NCBI GenBank assembly: GCA_015486785.1
Contig: WFQZ01000160.1
Location: forward strand, 1 to 8,321
Length of the DNA stretch: 8,321 bases
Reading direction: 5' to 3'
From: Thermoflexales bacterium
Lineage (GTDB): Bacteria > Chloroflexota > Anaerolineae > B4-G1 > SLSP01
Positions within the stretch are counted from its first letter, which is position 1; the number at the start of each line of letters is the position of its first letter. The notes beneath the pieces were generated by a model. That model had not been told where the DNA came from. It searched no databases and saw nothing but the letters and a program-made list of their open reading frames with translations. This document shows positions 1 through 6,025 of this stretch, piece by piece. The translations under genes were made by a program, and so were the position numbers.

Positions 1-1
1 G

Positions 2-322
2 CTCACCCCCGCCGCCGTGACGCTGCTCTCCGCCTGGCAAGTGCAAGCCCCCGCCCCGCAAGAACTGGTGCTCTTCACCCACCTGCTGGATTGGGACGGA
101 CAATTGCTCCGGCAAGTGGATCGGCTGGATGCCCCTTCGTGGCAATGGCAGCCCGGCGACCGCTGGATGCAAGTTCACACCCTGCCCCTGCCGCCGGATT
201 TGCCGCCCGGCGACTACGCCCTGGCGGTGGGATTCTACCGCCGCGCCGACGTGCAGCGGCTGACGGTCGACGCACCGCCCGCCCCGGTCACGCGGATTTT
301 GATCCCCTTTCACGTGAGGTAA
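2..322 (+). CDS. C-terminal end of a probable GT-C (GT39-like) glycosyltransferase, 5' truncated by the window
   Basis: The frame is open from the first bases of the window to TAA at 320-322, giving 106 residues of a protein whose N-terminus lies outside. No membrane helix is present in this part. The visible stretch is a beta-rich domain with FTHLLDWDG, then WQPGDRWMQVH, then YALAVGFYRRAD. The same pattern in the same order ends the two glycosyltransferases at 325-2316 and 2320-4692, which is why this is called the tail of a third one; the membrane part itself is not seen. The GTG at 17-19 is in frame but is an internal valine (…PAAVTLLSAW), not a start. The stop lies two bases before the next ATG, so the two genes almost certainly share a transcript. 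It could instead be another protein carrying the same accessory domain; reading the upstream sequence would decide. Confidence 0.72.
   Translation, partial: LTPAAVTLLSAWQVQAPAPQELVLFTHLLDWDGQLLRQVDRLDAPSWQWQPGDRWMQVHTLPLPPDLPPGDYALAVGFYRRADVQRLTVDAPPAPVTRILIPFHVR
316..320 (+). promoter_or_regulatory. Ribosome binding site GAGGT deciding the start at 325
   Basis: GAGGT lies inside the last codons of the upstream gene, four bases before ATG 325. It supports that start over upstream codons in the same frame and suggests translational coupling of the two glycosyltransferase genes. Confidence 0.6.
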
Positions 323-324
323 GC

Positions 325-2316
325 ATGACCATCAACAAACAGCACCTGGAACGCCTGCTCGTAGTACTGATCCTGCTGCTGGCCTGGGGCCTGCGCTGGG
401 TCGCGCTGCGCACCGTGCCGCCCGGCTGGCGTGACGACGATCTCATTGAGCTGTACACCTTCTCCCAAGCGATCCTGGAGCACGGCCCGCGCCTCTACTT
501 CACCGGCGCATCGGGGCACGAACCGCTCTATCACACGCTCCGCGCCGGAATCATCGCCGTAGCCGGGCTGAACCTGGCCTCCGCCCGCTGGATGGCGGCC
601 ACTTGCGGCACGCTGAGCGTGCTGCTCACGTGGGCCGTGGCGCGGCGGCTCTTTACCCGCGCGACGGGCGTGCTCGCGGCCGGCCTGAGCGCGGTCTCCT
701 TCTGGTCGCTGATGTACAGCCGCGTCGCCATCCGGCATATCGGCCTGCTGCCGTGGGCACTGCTGGCCCTCTACTGGACCTGGCGCATCCTGCAAGACCC
801 GCGACCACCGCGCGGCGCGAGTTGGGGCGTAGCCTTGGGCACGGGCGGCGCATTGCTCACCTACTACGCCGGGCGGCTGCTCCCCGTGCTGATCCCCTTG
901 CTGGTGCTGGCCGTGGGCACGCGCGAAGGGCCGATCTGGCGGGCGACGAAACAGCGCGGCGCACGGCTCAAGGCACTGGCCTGGGGCTTCGGCGGCGGGC
1001 TGCTCCTGGCCGCGCCGATGTTCTGGACCATCGCCCATCTGCCCGGCAGCGATGCGCGGGTGAGTGAGTTGGCCGTGCCGCTCACGGCGATGCGCCAAGG
1101 CGACCTGCGCCCGCTGTGGCACACAATTTGGGGCACGCTGGGCATGTTCTCCGTCCACGGCGATCCGGAATGGCTCTACAACATCTCCGGGCGACCGGTC
1201 TTCGGCTGGGGAGGCGCGGTGCTGTTCTATCTCGGCGTGCTCACCCGCCTGGCGCACCTTGATCAGCCCAACGCCCGCTTGGTGCTGCTGTGGCTGGGCG
1301 TGGGGATCGCGCCGGCATTCATCAGCCTGCCCCCGGCCAGCTACGGCCATACCATCGTCGCCCTGCCGGTGGTGTACATCCTGGCCGCGCTGCCGATGAA
1401 AGCCGCCGCCCGCCGTCGTCCCCGGACGATGCTCCCGCTGGCCTTGCTGACGCTGGCCCTCGTTGCCGGGCGCGACTTGCCGGATATGTTCCGCGCGTGG
1501 CCGCAGGATTCAATGGTGCGCTTCCTCTACCGGGCGGACTATCGCGCCCTGGCCGATATGCTGAACCAATCGCCGGCGGAGTTTTGCGCCGAACGGCCCT
1601 TAGCCGTGGGCAGCTTCCTGTTCGGCCCGTGGGACAAGGTGGCGGTGCAAACCGACTTGCGGCAGAGCGGCTGCGCCTTGCGCTGGGTGAATCCGGAGCG
1701 GGCTTTGGTGGATGGTGGCGGCCCTACGCCCTTCTACCTGCAAGACGAAAACCATCGCCAGCCGCAGATTGCCGCGTGGCTGGCCGCCTCGCCGGTGATT
1801 TCCGCGCCGCACGGGATGCAGGGCTACGAAGTCACCGTGCCCGATCCGCCCGCGTCGGCTCTGAGGCACGATGCACGCGGGCGAGCCTTAGCCGCGCAAC
1901 CTTTTGCGGGCAGCCTGCGCCTGAAAGCCGTCTCGTGGGAACGTCCGGCGGACGGCGCGACCTGGTGGTGCGCCACCTGGTGGGAAGTCATCGCCCCGCT
2001 GCCCCTGCCGCCGGAGGAGTTGATCCCCAATCCGCCACCGCCGGGCGTGTACAGCGGCCCACGGCTCAAGGTGTACACGCATCTGCTGGCCGCCGACGGC
2101 ACGATGATCACCGGGGATGATGGGCTATGGGTTGATCCGTACAGCCTGCATCCGGGGGATCGGTTTGTGCAGTGGCATCGCTTCACCGTGCCGCCGGATT
2201 CCGCCGCCCCGGCCACGCTCGCCCTGGGCTTGTACGATCCCAAGAGCGGCGCACGCTGGCCCTTGCCCGACGGCGGGGACGAGCTGCGGGTTTCCGCGCT
2301 GCCGGACGGGGATTGA
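325..2316 (+). CDS. GT-C fold membrane glycosyltransferase (GT39/ArnT-like) with C-terminal beta-domain, 663 aa
   Basis: Polytopic membrane enzyme expected to transfer a sugar from a polyprenyl-phosphate donor to an acceptor on the outer face of the membrane. Helix 1 spans about residues 9-29 and is followed by the acidic loop motif GWRDDDLIELY (D37-D39), the usual catalytic position in GT-C enzymes. A second loop motif, GHEPLYH (64-70), corresponds to the HPPL-type motif of relatives. Further family-like stretches are YSRVAIRH (131-138), HGDPEWLYNISGRPVF (278-293) and YGHTIVALPVVY (340-351). About eleven hydrophobic segments end near residue 381. A soluble part follows, closing with the shared domain at about 528-656 (VYTHLLAADG, HPGDRFVQWHRF, LALGLYD). 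I chose ATG 325 because GAGGT at 316-320 sits four bases upstream and helix 1 then begins naturally; the longer frame reaching back to 91 overlaps the preceding gene and reads as non-coding. Its stop is three bases from the stop of the opposing gene. Donor and acceptor are unknown. Confidence 0.85.
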   Translation: MTINKQHLERLLVVLILLLAWGLRWVALRTVPPGWRDDDLIELYTFSQAILEHGPRLYFTGASGHEPLYHTLRAGIIAVAGLNLASARWMAATCGTLSVLLTWAVARRLFTRATGVLAAGLSAVSFWSLMYSRVAIRHIGLLPWALLALYWTWRILQDPRPPRGASWGVALGTGGALLTYYAGRLLPVLIPLLVLAVGTREGPIWRATKQRGARLKALAWGFGGGLLLAAPMFWTIAHLPGSDARVSELAVPLTAMRQGDLRPLWHTIWGTLGMFSVHGDPEWLYNISGRPVFGWGGAVLFYLGVLTRLAHLDQPNARLVLLWLGVGIAPAFISLPPASYGHTIVALPVVYILAALPMKAAARRRPRTMLPLALLTLALVAGRDLPDMFRAWPQDSMVRFLYRADYRALADMLNQSPAEFCAERPLAVGSFLFGPWDKVAVQTDLRQSGCALRWVNPERALVDGGGPTPFYLQDENHRQPQIAAWLAASPVISAPHGMQGYEVTVPDPPASALRHDARGRALAAQPFAGSLRLKAVSWERPADGATWWCATWWEVIAPLPLPPEELIPNPPPPGVYSGPRLKVYTHLLAADGTMITGDDGLWVDPYSLHPGDRFVQWHRFTVPPDSAAPATLALGLYDPKSGARWPLPDGGDELRVSALPDGD

Positions 2317-2319
2317 GGG

Positions 2320-4692
2320 CTACCGTTCCGCCGGAAGCGGCACGAAGAGCGCGTCGGCGGACGGGTCGCCGGACACAGTCCAGCGGTGGCCGTCCAGGCG
2401 GTCGTAGATGCCGGTGCGCAAGGTGTACGATGCGCCGCTATCCGCCACCGGGAAGCGATGCCGCTGGATGATCACGTCGCCGGGCCGCCAGGCCGTCGGC
2501 GGGACGCCCAACCCGTCGGCATTGGCGACGACTTGGCCGTCCGCCGTCAGCAAGTGCGCCATCACCGCCAACGAGGCCTGCGCAGGGAAGCCTGTCACCA
2601 GCCACCAGGTCTCCACGTCAAGCGCGTCTGTTTCGCGGTGTGCGGCTGCGCCGAGGAAAGTCAACGCACCGTCCAGCGGCACGGGCGACGTGCGCAGCGG
2701 CGCAACGAGGTCACGCGGCGCGGTGGCCGCCGCCGCAGCACGGACTTCCGTCAACGGCGCGTGGGGCGGCGCGGCGCGATAGACGGCGAAGGCCGGTACG
2801 TCGCGGTACGCCCGTTGCCGATAGGTGATCCGCGCCTCGGCCAGACGGCGGGCCAGGAACGGGTCTCGCGCCGGCGGCGGGGCCAAGTGCAGTCGCGCGG
2901 CGCGGGTATCCCGCAGCAAAGCTCCGTGAATCACAAACACGCCCGCGTCGGGCGGGATGAGCCAACTGTGCGTGCAATCAAAATCCACCCGCCGCAGGGA
3001 TCGCGATCCAAATCCGGCAGCAATCGCGCCCTCATCCAGCGGGATCGTCGGGGTGATGCACTGCGCCAGCCAGGTCAGCCGACTTTCCTGCGCCGTCACG
3101 TGAAAGTAAGCCAGCGCGTGGGCGATCTGGGCATCCGGCTTGCGCCAGCGGAACCAATCGTACATCTCCGGATCGCTCAACGGCACGCCATCCAGCGGCG
3201 TGAGGCTGATGGCGTAATCCCCCGGCGGCGGCGCGAGGCGCGAGGGGAAAACCGACGGCGTGTCGCCGTACATCGGGGTCAACGGAGTGTAGTCCACGCC
3301 GTAGGCCGCCGGATCGTAGGTGAGGAACGTGGACAAGGCCACTTGTCCCACGTGATGCGTCTGCTGGTAAGCGGCCAGGGCCTTGTATCCTTGTCCCCAG
3401 TCGGTGTTGGAGTCGGTGACGTAACGCCAGCCGTTCTCCGTTCCTCCGATCAGCGAGTTGAAGTACGAAAGATACCACGGGAAAGTGTGCAGTGCGACCA
3501 GCGCGTAGCCCAACAAGGCCAGCCGTCCGCCCCACCGCCACGCGGGCGCAAAATCCACCGTAGCCAGGCGCGAAATCCACACGAACAGGAACGGCAGCAG
3601 CGGCAAGATGTGCCGATAGCCGATGTTGATGTCGCTGGCCATGCTCACGGCGAAGTAGAAGAGCGGGAAGGCCAGCAACGCGGCCTCGCTCCGGCGGCCA
3701 CGGGAAGGCAGCCGCCGCATCAACAGCCCCAGCGCGGTCAGCAGCCCCAGCGTCAGCGTGAGCGGCGGCGTTTTGACCAGCAAGACGACCGGGAAATAGT
3801 CCCATCGCCCGTAGCGGTAATTGTGCCCCATCAGAAACGCGGTGTGCCCATCGTGCATGTGCTCGCGCAGCGTGAGCCAAGGCCGCCAGTGATCCGGCGC
3901 GGGCACGATCAGCGATCCGCCGGGCAGCGGGCCAACCTCAAAGCGATAGACGGCCCACAGGGCCAGGAAGGCCACGCCGCCCGCTGCCAGCGATTGCAGC
4001 AGATAGGGCTTGAGCGGTCGCCCCGCCGGACGGCACACCAGGACGCACAAGGCCAGCACCGGCAAAAGCAGCAGCACGGTCGTTTTGACGGTGAGGGCCA
4101 ATCCCAGCACCACCGCCGCCAGGAACATCGCCCGCCGGTGCGGGCCGTCGGGCGCGGAGAGCCAACGCCAAAAGGCGTACATCGCCGCGAAGATCGCCAG
4201 CGTGGCCCCTAGATCGGTGGCCGCGACGCCGCCGTGCGCCAGCAAGTTGGGGTCAAAGGCGAAGAGGGCCAAGGCCAGCAATCCCGCCCGCGTGCCCCAC
4301 AGTTCCGCCGCCCAGCGGTAGACGAGCGCGGCCAGTAGCACGCCGAGCAACATCACCGGCACGCGGGCCGGGTAGATGATGCGATCCAAGGGGCGGTAGG
4401 GAGTTAGCACGCCATACGTCACTTGGAGCAGGTCGGCGTCGGCCCAGCCGGAGATGGTACGCGGATCGGGGAGTGGGGGCCGCGCGAGCAACAAGGGCGC
4501 GGCCTCCAGCATCTTCACCAGCGGGGGATGCTCTTCAACCAAACGGTAGTCGCCGGTGCGCAAGCAGGCGTAGCCGCTGGTGATGTGCAGCGGCTCGTCA
4601 ATGGTCAGCGAGGTGCGCGTGGCCGCCTGCGCCGTCAGCGCGAACCACAGCAGCAGCAAGCCCAAGCGGGCGGCGCGGGTCAAAGCAGTCAC
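2320..4692 (-). CDS. GT-C fold membrane glycosyltransferase (GT39-like) with C-terminal beta-domain, 790 aa
   Basis: A second complete polytopic glycosyltransferase, from a different subfamily than its convergent neighbour. After one short N-terminal helix (about 8-24) comes the loop motif LTIDEPLHITSGY with the acidic pair D32-E33, then EEHPPLVK (53-60); both are hallmarks of bacterial GT39 enzymes. FDPNLLAHG (146-154), GYRHILPLLPF (358-368) and YFNSLIGG plus DSNTDWGQGYKAL (410-439) match the family pattern ending in DSN-DWGQ. Helices run to about residue 403. A long soluble region follows, closing with the shared domain at about 673-775 (MAHLLTADG, WRPGDVIIQRHRF, LRTGIYD). The start is GTG at 4692, three bases past the stop of the small gene upstream, with no clear Shine-Dalgarno, so translation probably depends on coupling. 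The stop, TAG at 2320-2322, is three bases from the opposing gene's TGA. A lipid-linked sugar to an envelope acceptor is the expected reaction; the specificity cannot be read. Confidence 0.86.
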   Translation of the reverse strand: MTALTRAARLGLLLLWFALTAQAATRTSLTIDEPLHITSGYACLRTGDYRLVEEHPPLVKMLEAAPLLLARPPLPDPRTISGWADADLLQVTYGVLTPYRPLDRIIYPARVPVMLLGVLLAALVYRWAAELWGTRAGLLALALFAFDPNLLAHGGVAATDLGATLAIFAAMYAFWRWLSAPDGPHRRAMFLAAVVLGLALTVKTTVLLLLPVLALCVLVCRPAGRPLKPYLLQSLAAGGVAFLALWAVYRFEVGPLPGGSLIVPAPDHWRPWLTLREHMHDGHTAFLMGHNYRYGRWDYFPVVLLVKTPPLTLTLGLLTALGLLMRRLPSRGRRSEAALLAFPLFYFAVSMASDINIGYRHILPLLPFLFVWISRLATVDFAPAWRWGGRLALLGYALVALHTFPWYLSYFNSLIGGTENGWRYVTDSNTDWGQGYKALAAYQQTHHVGQVALSTFLTYDPAAYGVDYTPLTPMYGDTPSVFPSRLAPPPGDYAISLTPLDGVPLSDPEMYDWFRWRKPDAQIAHALAYFHVTAQESRLTWLAQCITPTIPLDEGAIAAGFGSRSLRRVDFDCTHSWLIPPDAGVFVIHGALLRDTRAARLHLAPPPARDPFLARRLAEARITYRQRAYRDVPAFAVYRAAPPHAPLTEVRAAAAATAPRDLVAPLRTSPVPLDGALTFLGAAAHRETDALDVETWWLVTGFPAQASLAVMAHLLTADGQVVANADGLGVPPTAWRPGDVIIQRHRFPVADSGASYTLRTGIYDRLDGHRWTVSGDPSADALFVPLPAER

Positions 4693-4695
4693 GGC

Positions 4696-5109
4696 TTACA
4701 AGCCCATTTCTTGCGGGGAACGCAGTTCAACGACCTCGCCGTGGACATTGATGACGATCTGGAATCCCATCATCCCCAGCCACACGCGGGCATCTTCGGG
4801 CAAGCCCTGCGAAAAGAGCTGCTCAAATTTCTCGTCCATCTGGTTGATGGCCGCCTCCACGGCGGCTTTGGTAAACAGATCATCCTTGCCCATCATCTGC
4901 AACGTGCCCTCGACCACCGCCTCGCGGTTGGTGAGCACGCCTTCTTGCATCAACGCCAGCACTTGCCGATCCACAGACTCGGCGGGAATGTGCCGCAAAA
5001 AGCCGTCGTCATCCACCACGTAATGGGGCACGTCACCGACGTAAGTCACTTCCACCGGATTCCCGTTCTCGTCCACCACTAACCCGGAAAACAGGGCGTA
5101 TTGTGCCAT
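4696..5109 (-). CDS. Conserved-looking hypothetical protein, 137 aa, coupled to a glycosyltransferase
   Basis: Function unknown. The product has two visible parts. Residues 1-45 look like short beta strands rich in V, Y and D (SGLVVDENGNPVEVTYVGD, then HYVVDDDGFLRHIPAE). Residues 46-105 are helical and charged (DRQVLALMQEG, KDDLFTKAAVEAAINQMDEKFEQLF), and the protein closes with a strand-like GMMGFQIVINVHGEVVEL. There is no signal peptide, membrane helix or cysteine, so it should be a soluble cytoplasmic protein. I recall similar proteins with a VVDE-G-PVE-YVGD-P-YVVDDDGF-RH-PAE pattern from Chloroflexota genomes, but this was not searched. Two ATG codons lie six bases apart. The one at 5109 is preferred because GGAGGA ends six bases before it, whereas it directly abuts the ATG at 5115. 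The stop is three bases before the GTG of the glycosyltransferase gene, so the two are probably one operon. Confidence 0.8.
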   Translation of the reverse strand: MAQYALFSGLVVDENGNPVEVTYVGDVPHYVVDDDGFLRHIPAESVDRQVLALMQEGVLTNREAVVEGTLQMMGKDDLFTKAAVEAAINQMDEKFEQLFSQGLPEDARVWLGMMGFQIVINVHGEVVELRSPQEMGL

Positions 5110-5115
5110 AGTCAT

Positions 5116-5121
5116 TCCTCC
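5116..5121 (-). promoter_or_regulatory. Ribosome binding site GGAGGA that decides the start at 5109
   Basis: On the minus strand GGAGGA is followed by ATGACTATGGCA. Only the second ATG (5107-5109) is at a workable six-base distance; the first touches the ribosome binding site. Confidence 0.7.
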
Positions 5122-5198
5122 ACGATTTATGCGCCTCCGGCGGGGATAGTATCCAGCCTGTTTTGGGATATAGTCACACCGAGGGGCATCTGGCGCAG

Positions 5199-5226
5199 AG
5201 TATACCCAAAAGTTTACGGACTACAA
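5199..5226 (-). promoter_or_regulatory. Possible leftward promoter for the 5109-2320 operon
   Basis: On the minus strand TATACT (5204-5199) is a good -10 element. Sixteen bases upstream, TTGTAG (5226-5221) keeps only the TTG of a -35 element. Transcription would start near 5192 and leave an 80-odd base leader before the small gene. The 5110-5243 spacer must contain promoters for both divergent genes; no convincing rightward promoter was found, although TATAGT at 5169-5174 on the plus strand resembles a -10 element without a -35 partner. Confidence 0.3.
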
Positions 5227-5233
5227 AGACAGC

Positions 5234-5240
5234 AGGAGGG
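5234..5240 (+). promoter_or_regulatory. Ribosome binding site AGGAGGG that decides the CYTH start at 5244
   Basis: AGGAGGG ends three bases before GTG 5244. The upstream in-frame TTG at 5163 has no comparable site. The codons right after GTG 5244 encode the EIEAK motif that opens CYTH proteins, so signal and family agree. Confidence 0.7.
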
Positions 5241-5243
5241 CGC

Positions 5244-5894
5244 GTGGAGATTGAAGCGAAGTTCACCTTGACGGAGATTCCCGCCGACTTGAAGCAGCGG
5301 CGCGAGTTGGGCGATTACACCTTGGGCGAAGGGGAGATGCTGCACCTTCGGGACACTTTTCTGGATACGCCGGGCCGGCGATTGCAGGCCGCCGGTTATG
5401 TGTTCCGCTATCGGCAGGTGGCCGAGGGCGGGATCGTGCTCACGCTCAAGGGGCGCGGCTCGGTGACGGGGGCCGTGCATCGGCGGTCGGAAGTGGAGAC
5501 GCGGATGACGAGCTGGCGGCCTCCGCAGCAATGGCCCGATCCGGCCTTGTGGGAGCAGTTGCGGCAGTTGCTGGGGTCAGAGCCGCTCTTGCTGCCCTTG
5601 TTCCAGCAGGAGCAGCAACGGTACGTGCGAATGATGCGGCGCGGGGGGCGGGACATCGCCGAGTTGAGTTTGGATCGCGTGAGCGTCCACAACGGGGCGC
5701 GGGCTTGGCACTACTGCGAGTTGGAAGTCGAGCTGAAGGAAGGCTCCGCCGCCGATCTGGCGGAAATCGTGGCCTCGCTCCAGGCCGATTATGAGATCAC
5801 CCCGATGCCGCTTTCCAAATTCGCGCGGGGTTGGGAATTTGCCGAGCGTCGCCCAGGCGTGAACTCCCAGGCGGAAACGGGTCAAGCCGGATGA
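5244..5894 (+). CDS. CYTH domain protein (triphosphate tunnel metalloenzyme), stand-alone, 216 aa
   Basis: The CYTH fold is an eight-stranded tunnel that binds a triphosphate and metal ions; members include thiaminetriphosphatases, inorganic triphosphatases and class IV adenylate cyclases. Visible landmarks, numbered from GTG 5244 as residue 1: E2-x-E4-x-K6 at the very N-terminus, RDTFLDTP at 36-43, the basic pair R55/R57 in YVFRYRQ, K69 in LTLKG, RRSEVE at 80-85 (E83, E85), R126 and R129, D144 in LSLDRV, and the ELEVE strand at 159-163. SKFARGWEF (191-199) is the usual end of the domain. About 17 residues of unstructured tail follow. All the charged positions expected for triphosphate and metal binding appear intact, so an active triphosphatase is likely, but the substrate cannot be told. 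Unlike many bacterial relatives there is no CHAD domain downstream in the protein or in the next gene. The 27 codons upstream of GTG are rejected as coding because the family begins exactly at the GTG. Confidence 0.9.
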   Translation: MEIEAKFTLTEIPADLKQRRELGDYTLGEGEMLHLRDTFLDTPGRRLQAAGYVFRYRQVAEGGIVLTLKGRGSVTGAVHRRSEVETRMTSWRPPQQWPDPALWEQLRQLLGSEPLLLPLFQQEQQRYVRMMRRGGRDIAELSLDRVSVHNGARAWHYCELEVELKEGSAADLAEIVASLQADYEITPMPLSKFARGWEFAERRPGVNSQAETGQAG

Positions 5895-5902
5895 AACCGG
5901 CT
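5885..5902. repeat. Inverted repeat overlapping the CYTH stop codon
   Basis: AGCCGG and CCGGCT form a perfect six-base stem around a six-base loop that contains the TGA at 5892-5894. No T-tract follows on the plus strand, so it is not a typical intrinsic terminator; it may protect the 3' end of the mRNA. Confidence 0.45.
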
Positions 5903-5927
5903 CAAGGTCAGGGAAGACAGGGCACAC

Positions 5928-5942
5928 AGGTGCGACGCACCT
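5928..5942. repeat. Short palindrome AGGTGCGACGCACCT (hairpin A)
   Basis: Perfect six-base stem AGGTGC/GCACCT with the three-base loop GAC. It is followed by ACGAGGTG, which restarts the same AGGTG half-site, as if a second unit had begun and been lost in the adjoining run of eight G (5950-5957). It is related to the palindrome at 5964-5978 (see findings). Confidence 0.6.
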
Positions 5943-5963
5943 ACGAGGTGGGGGGGGCGGAGC

Positions 5964-5978
5964 AGTTACAACGTAACT
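5964..5978. repeat. Short palindrome AGTTACAACGTAACT (hairpin B)
   Basis: Perfect six-base stem AGTTAC/GTAACT with the three-base loop AAC. Same length, loop size and conserved positions as the palindrome 36 bases upstream, with base changes that preserve pairing. It immediately precedes the T-tract end of the FNT terminator. Confidence 0.6.
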
Positions 5979-6007
5979 AAAAAGAGCGTCCTGTGAAGGA
6001 CGCTCTT
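5976..6007 (-). terminator. Intrinsic terminator of the FNT gene
   Basis: A perfect ten-base stem (AAGAGCGTCC at 5982-5991 with GGACGCTCTT at 5998-6007, six-base loop) lies 18 bases past the stop of the leftward FNT gene. On the minus strand the stem runs into TTTTTAGTTA, a usable U-tract. Read on the plus strand the stem is followed by GAGGTTG, so it should work poorly for the CYTH gene. Confidence 0.85.
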
Positions 6008-6025
6008 GAGGTTGACCCAAAAGGC

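Noticed and set aside
91..324. N-terminal extension of the 663-aa glycosyltransferase
   Set aside because: It overlaps the end of the upstream gene in another frame, is low-complexity A/R/P/G, and a better start with a ribosome binding site exists at 325.
310..1350. Long leftward open frame opposite the 663-aa glycosyltransferase
   Set aside because: Composition is R, Q, A, G and H rich with no hydrophobic core or motif, and it lies wholly antisense to a gene with clear family motifs; such frames are common in high-GC DNA.
2386..4212. 608-codon rightward open frame opposite the 790-aa glycosyltransferase
   Set aside because: Almost entirely R, Q, G, H and V with no recognisable domain; the opposite strand has the DE, HPPL, GYRHILP and DSN-DWGQ motifs of GT39 enzymes.
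4423..5082. Rightward frame covering the small unknown gene and the start of the 790-aa gene
   Set aside because: It is antisense to two genes, is H/Q/G/V rich, and has no ribosome binding site or motif; the leftward reading has coupled genes and a good ribosome binding site.
5200..5205. GTATAC palindrome as an operator
   Set aside because: Six bases is too short to claim a binding site; it is mentioned only as overlap with a -10 candidate.
5163..5243. 27-codon extension of the CYTH protein from TTG 5163
   Set aside because: CYTH proteins begin at the ExExK strand, which starts one residue after GTG 5244, and that GTG has AGGAGGG three bases upstream.
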